A stretch of DNA of 8,018 bases from Clostridia bacterium (lineage in GTDB: Bacteria; Bacillota; Clostridia; Oscillospirales; SIG627), in assembly GCA_017408325.1 (NCBI GenBank), contig JAFQUW010000111.1, positions 1 to 8,018 on the forward strand. Reading direction: 5' to 3'. The position numbers and the translations under genes were made by a program. The stretch's first letter is position 1. Each line of letters begins with the position of its first letter. The notes beneath the pieces were generated by a model. That model was not told the origin of the DNA. It was given only the letters and a program-made list of their open reading frames with translations, and searched no databases. This document shows, piece after piece, positions 5,148 through 8,018 of the stretch.

Positions 5148-7244
5148 ATGAAACGAAGTCTTGCAAGTCTTACCCTCCTCTGTCTGTTGCTCTCCCTTCT
5201 CTGCCCGTCGGTTTTCGCTCTGGAAGCGACCGTTTCCTTTGACAACGTCACCTATCACGGAAGCGACATGAGCCTTCCTTACTTTTATACCATTGAGTCA
5301 AGCGGCGCCGTCATCACCGACTGCGTTGAGACGATCAACGGAAAGGCCGTCCTCCCCGACACCCTCGGCGGGTATCCTGTCACGGGTATTTCCGCCGAAG
5401 CCTTTTCGATGTGTACGGGACTCACTGAAATTCAGATCCCGAACTCGGTCAGCGTGATCGCCGACGGCGCCTTTTCCTCCTGTTCGGATGAACTCGTTCT
5501 GTGTGCCGCCACCGATTCCGTCGCAGCGCAATACGCGCGAGAAGGCGGCATTCTTCTGAAAGCACCGCTGATCCTCGGTGACAGCGATGCAAACGGAGAA
5601 GTTTCTCTGGGAGATCTGACCACCGTCGCTCGCCTGCTTTCCGGCTGGGAGACACCGGCAGACGTTTATGCGGCGGATCTCAACGAAGACCTGCAACTCG
5701 GTCTCCCGGACTTGACCGAACTTGCGGAAAAACTGGCAGGCTTCCCTGAGAAGACCACCATCTTTGTCATCGGAGACTCCACCGCGTGCAAATACTCCGA
5801 TTACGCAAACTACCGCGCACTGTCCGGCTACGGCGAACACCTCCAATCTTATTTGAAGGGAAGGGTCGAAGTGGTCAACCTCGCATCCTCCGGTGCAAGT
5901 TCAAAGGACTTCCCTTCTCGTGCGCCGTATCTGACGCTCATAAACAACATTAAAAAAGGCGATTTCCTCTTCATCGGCCTCGGCATCAACGACAACAAAG
6001 CCGCAGACGACACCCGTTATTCCGATCCCACAAAAGATCGCAACACGCCCGGATCCTACCAATATTATCTGTATCACAACTACGTTCTCCCGGCACTCAA
6101 CGCAGGCGCAACGCCGGTCTTCGTCACCTCCGTCTGTCGCAGACCCGTCGACGGCGTCACGTTCGGAGCGACCGAGGTTCACATCACCGCCGATCAGCCG
6201 GGAAAACCGGGTGGTGACTATCCGGCCGCAATGAAAGCCTTGGGTGAGGAACTGAACATCCCCGTTTTGGACATGACTGAGGCAACCAAAGAACTCCATC
6301 TCACCCTCGGTGCCGAGGACAACGCACTGCTTCACAAATGGGAAACCGCCGACATCGCAACGCTGGACAAAACGCATTACAGTGCGTTCGGTGCAAGATA
6401 CGTCGCCTTCCTTCTCGCCACGGCCATGAAGGACGTCGACGCGCTTTCTCCCTTTGTGCAAGAGGAACTCACCCCGCCCGACAAGACCGACTGGGCTCTG
6501 CGCGCAGTCAAGACCGAAGAACCGAGTGTCTTTGTGTATTCGGACTCTTCGACCTCGCTTTCCTACGACACCCTTATATCCACGGACTCTTTTGAGGTTC
6601 CGCAAGGCGCGACGCTGACCGAAGCACATCTGGCAGAAGGCGTCTATGCCATCAAGCGGGAAACGTTTCTCAACCAAAGCACCCTGAAAAGCGTCACCCT
6701 CCCCGATTCGCTTCTTGCCGTCGGGATCTCGGCGTTTCAAAACTGCCGGAATCTGGAACTTGACGCACTCCCGTCAAATCTCAAACAACTGCATTACAAC
6801 TCGTTTCTCGGTTGCTCTTCCATCACCGTCAGCCGCATCCCTGAATCGGTAACGGAGATCGGCGGGGCCGCCTTCTACAACTGTTCCTCCATTGAGACGA
6901 TGGATCTTCGGGCCTCGGTCACCGCACTTGACCGGCGGCATCTTCCGCGGCTGTACCGCCTTGAAAAGCGTCACGCTCACACCCTTTATCAAAACGGTGG
7001 AAGGAAATGCATTCCGCGACTGTACTTCCCTGACCGATCTGACTCTTCACGAAGGGATCGACTCTCTCGGCATCCACGCTCTTCGATCCACCGCACTCTC
7101 CTCCCTGACCCTTCCTCTCTCCTTAAAACAGATCGACGACTACGCCTTTTACGGCACAAAGTCATTGAAAACGCTTCATTACAACGGCACAAAATCCCAG
7201 TTCTTGTCGATCGGAAAGAGCACCTATTGGAGCAACGGGTCTAA
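5148..7244 (+). CDS. Secreted LRR-dockerin-SGNH esterase-LRR protein, frameshifted (gene D)
   Basis: This paralogue of gene A has a signal peptide (1 to about 25, cut near VFA), a short LRR segment (about 28-140), a type I dockerin (144 to about 200; loops GDSDANGEVSLGD and ADLNEDLQLGLPD), an SGNH-hydrolase domain (about 204-440) and LRRs. The catalytic motifs are intact: GDST with S211, GIND with N281, and D407-K-T-H410 followed by YSAFGA, so it should be an active glycan esterase. The start at 5148 has AAGGAGA 7 bases upstream; an in-frame ATG at 5127 lacks a site. After about L594, inside the fifth LRR unit, the frame is wrong. As read, the protein ends at 7244 with an Arg/His-rich tail of about 104 residues unlike any LRR, giving 698 residues. 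Removing one base near 6927-6930 restores a 710-residue protein ending at 7281. Cause unknown: mutation, assembly error or, less likely, programmed shifting. It is controlled by its own promoter under the operator. Confidence 0.85.
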   Translation: MKRSLASLTLLCLLLSLLCPSVFALEATVSFDNVTYHGSDMSLPYFYTIESSGAVITDCVETINGKAVLPDTLGGYPVTGISAEAFSMCTGLTEIQIPNSVSVIADGAFSSCSDELVLCAATDSVAAQYAREGGILLKAPLILGDSDANGEVSLGDLTTVARLLSGWETPADVYAADLNEDLQLGLPDLTELAEKLAGFPEKTTIFVIGDSTACKYSDYANYRALSGYGEHLQSYLKGRVEVVNLASSGASSKDFPSRAPYLTLINNIKKGDFLFIGLGINDNKAADDTRYSDPTKDRNTPGSYQYYLYHNYVLPALNAGATPVFVTSVCRRPVDGVTFGATEVHITADQPGKPGGDYPAAMKALGEELNIPVLDMTEATKELHLTLGAEDNALLHKWETADIATLDKTHYSAFGARYVAFLLATAMKDVDALSPFVQEELTPPDKTDWALRAVKTEEPSVFVYSDSSTSLSYDTLISTDSFEVPQGATLTEAHLAEGVYAIKRETFLNQSTLKSVTLPDSLLAVGISAFQNCRNLELDALPSNLKQLHYNSFLGCSSITVSRIPESVTEIGGAAFYNCSSIETMDLRASVTALDRRHLPRLYRLEKRHAHTLYQNGGRKCIPRLYFPDRSDSSRRDRLSRHPRSSIHRTLLPDPSSLLKTDRRLRLLRHKVIENASLQRHKIPVLVDRKEHLLEQRV

Positions 7245-7281
7245 GTTCACTTTGGTCGTCTGTACGGACGGTGCATTTTAA
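6931..7281 (+). pseudogene. Out-of-frame C-terminal LRR segment of gene D
   Basis: In the frame shifted by one base relative to gene D, the sequence reads TGGIFRGCTALKSVTL and on through LRR units ending in VVCTDGAF with a TAA at 7279-7281. It aligns unit for unit with gene A repeats five to eight, including the 22-residue seventh unit. It has no ribosome site or start of its own and is the displaced end of gene D, not a separate gene. In gene A the corresponding segment is followed by the beta-helix; here the protein ends. Confidence 0.85.
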
Positions 7282-7295
7282 AACACAACATACAG

Positions 7296-7329
7296 TCAAA
7301 AAGCCAAGGCAAAAGCCTTGGCTTTTTGA
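7296..7329. terminator. Bidirectional terminator between genes D and E
   Basis: A 15-base perfect stem (7296-7310 with 7315-7329; GC-rich core GCCAAGGC/GCCTTGGC) closes an AAAA loop. Runs of five A (7298-7302) and five T (7323-7327) form its outer part and give T-tracts on both strands. It separates convergent genes D and E. The stem begins directly at the base next to the gene E stop codon. Confidence 0.9.
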
Positions 7330-7998
7330 TCAGACCCCGAGCACCTCGCTGACGGGAACGATCTCAAAACCTTGGTTTTTGATCTCGCCGATGATGCGAC
7401 GAAGCGCATCCGGCGTGGGGCTTTGCGGTCCGTTGAAATCGTGAAACAGGATGATGTCACCGCCCTTTAAGTCGGTCAATGCCGCATCGACAATGCTCTG
7501 TACCGACGGGCGCGTCCAGTCGCGCGTATCCTTCGACCACAACACGCTGACGTAGCCCATGTCGCTCAGCACGCGGATCTTCGCATCGCTGTAGCTACCT
7601 CCCGGCGGTCGGAACAACACGGGGCGGCGCCCGGTGATCTCCTCGATCGTGTCGGAGGCCGCCGTGACCTCCTTACACATCGCGGCAAGGGAGAGATCGC
7701 GCAAGAAGGCGTGGGAGTCGGTGTGGTTTCCGACCTCGTGTCCTTCTTCGGCGATGCGTCGAACCAAATCGGGATGCTCCCGTGCGTTCTCGCCCACGAC
7801 GAAGAAGGTGCTCTTGACGCCGTATTCCTTCAAAATATCCAGGATCTGTGCCGTATACGTCGGGTGCGGCCCATCGTCAAAGGAAAGGGCGACCTTTCCC
7901 GTACAACTGCCGTGTCGGTGAATCGGCGTCTCTTCCTCGGCAAACGTCGGTGCTGCACACATCAACAGCAAAAGCAAGCACGAGAGAAACCGCCGCAT
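7330..7998 (-). CDS. Secreted polysaccharide deacetylase, CE4/NodB family (gene E)
   Basis: This 222-residue exported enzyme of the NodB-homology family removes N- or O-linked acetyl groups from polysaccharides such as peptidoglycan, chitin-type glycans or xylan, using a metal ion. Residues 1-20 are a signal peptide (MRRF start, Leu-rich core, cut near TFA). The five family motifs are in order: SFDDGPH (39-45; D41 likely base, D42 metal ligand), HTDSH (92-96; H92 and H96 metal ligands), RPPGG (130-134), DTRDW (157-161) and LFHD (184-187; catalytic H186). Its size is that of a bare catalytic domain, without a binding module. The start has GGAGGAA 5 bases upstream (8004-8010). It is convergent with gene D and separately transcribed, so any shared role with B and D is suggested only by proximity. 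Peptidoglycan N-acetylglucosamine or N-acetylmuramic acid is the commonest substrate in Bacillota; the true substrate cannot be told here. Confidence 0.92.
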   Translation of the reverse strand: MRRFLSCLLLLLMCAAPTFAEEETPIHRHGSCTGKVALSFDDGPHPTYTAQILDILKEYGVKSTFFVVGENAREHPDLVRRIAEEGHEVGNHTDSHAFLRDLSLAAMCKEVTAASDTIEEITGRRPVLFRPPGGSYSDAKIRVLSDMGYVSVLWSKDTRDWTRPSVQSIVDAALTDLKGGDIILFHDFNGPQSPTPDALRRIIGEIKNQGFEIVPVSEVLGV

Positions 7999-8003
7999 TA
8001 CAG

Positions 8004-8010
8004 TTCCTCC
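8004..8010 (-). promoter_or_regulatory. Ribosome binding site of gene E
   Basis: GGAGGAA on the minus strand lies 5 bases before the ATG at 7998, a strong site that supports this start. The promoter of gene E is outside the window. Confidence 0.75.
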
Positions 8011-8018
8011 AGACTTCC

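Noticed and set aside
5901..6740. 279-residue open frame on the minus strand inside gene D
   Set aside because: It is antisense to the catalytic SGNH region and LRRs, with no recognisable domain or ribosome site.

Overview
The window looks like chromosome from a Clostridia-class Bacillota, probably a gut or rumen anaerobe of the Oscillospirales type. This is inferred from sigma-A-type promoters with 17-base spacers, AAGGAG-type ribosome sites, BspA-like leucine-rich repeats, type I dockerin modules and short XRE regulators. No taxonomic marker gene is present. Coding DNA is C-rich, while the intergenic control regions are AT-rich.

Layout. Bases 1-348 hold no convincing gene. They carry a good leftward promoter, a rightward terminator and then the promoter of gene A. 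Gene A (349-3831) encodes a 1160-residue secreted protein: signal peptide, short LRR, dockerin, SGNH-hydrolase fold, eight LRRs, then a C-terminal beta-helix-like region. Gene B (3864-4775) follows after 32 bases, probably in the same operon, and encodes a lipoprotein of the rhamnogalacturonan-acetylesterase-like SGNH family with intact catalytic motifs. A bidirectional terminator separates it from gene C (4821-5027, minus), a 68-residue XRE regulator. The AT-rich gap after gene C carries a 22-base perfect palindrome, plus a third half-site, lying over the promoter of gene D. Gene D (5148 to about 7281) is a paralogue of gene A without the beta-helix. Its reading frame is broken by a net one-base shift near 6927-6930. 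A second bidirectional terminator separates it from gene E (7330-7998, minus), a secreted polysaccharide deacetylase (CE4/NodB).

How they may work together. A, B, D and E are all exported, and B, D and E have intact motifs for removing acyl or acetyl groups from glycans. This suggests a small surface or extracellular polysaccharide de-acetylation cluster. A and D could be mounted on cohesin scaffolds through their internal dockerins, while B is anchored by lipid. The most striking point is that all four key positions of the SGNH site are replaced in gene A (S to E, N to H, D to N, H to N) but intact in its neighbour D, so A looks like a non-catalytic binding or structural partner. Gene C probably represses itself and gene D. 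The joint function is inference; domains and motifs are read directly from the sequence.
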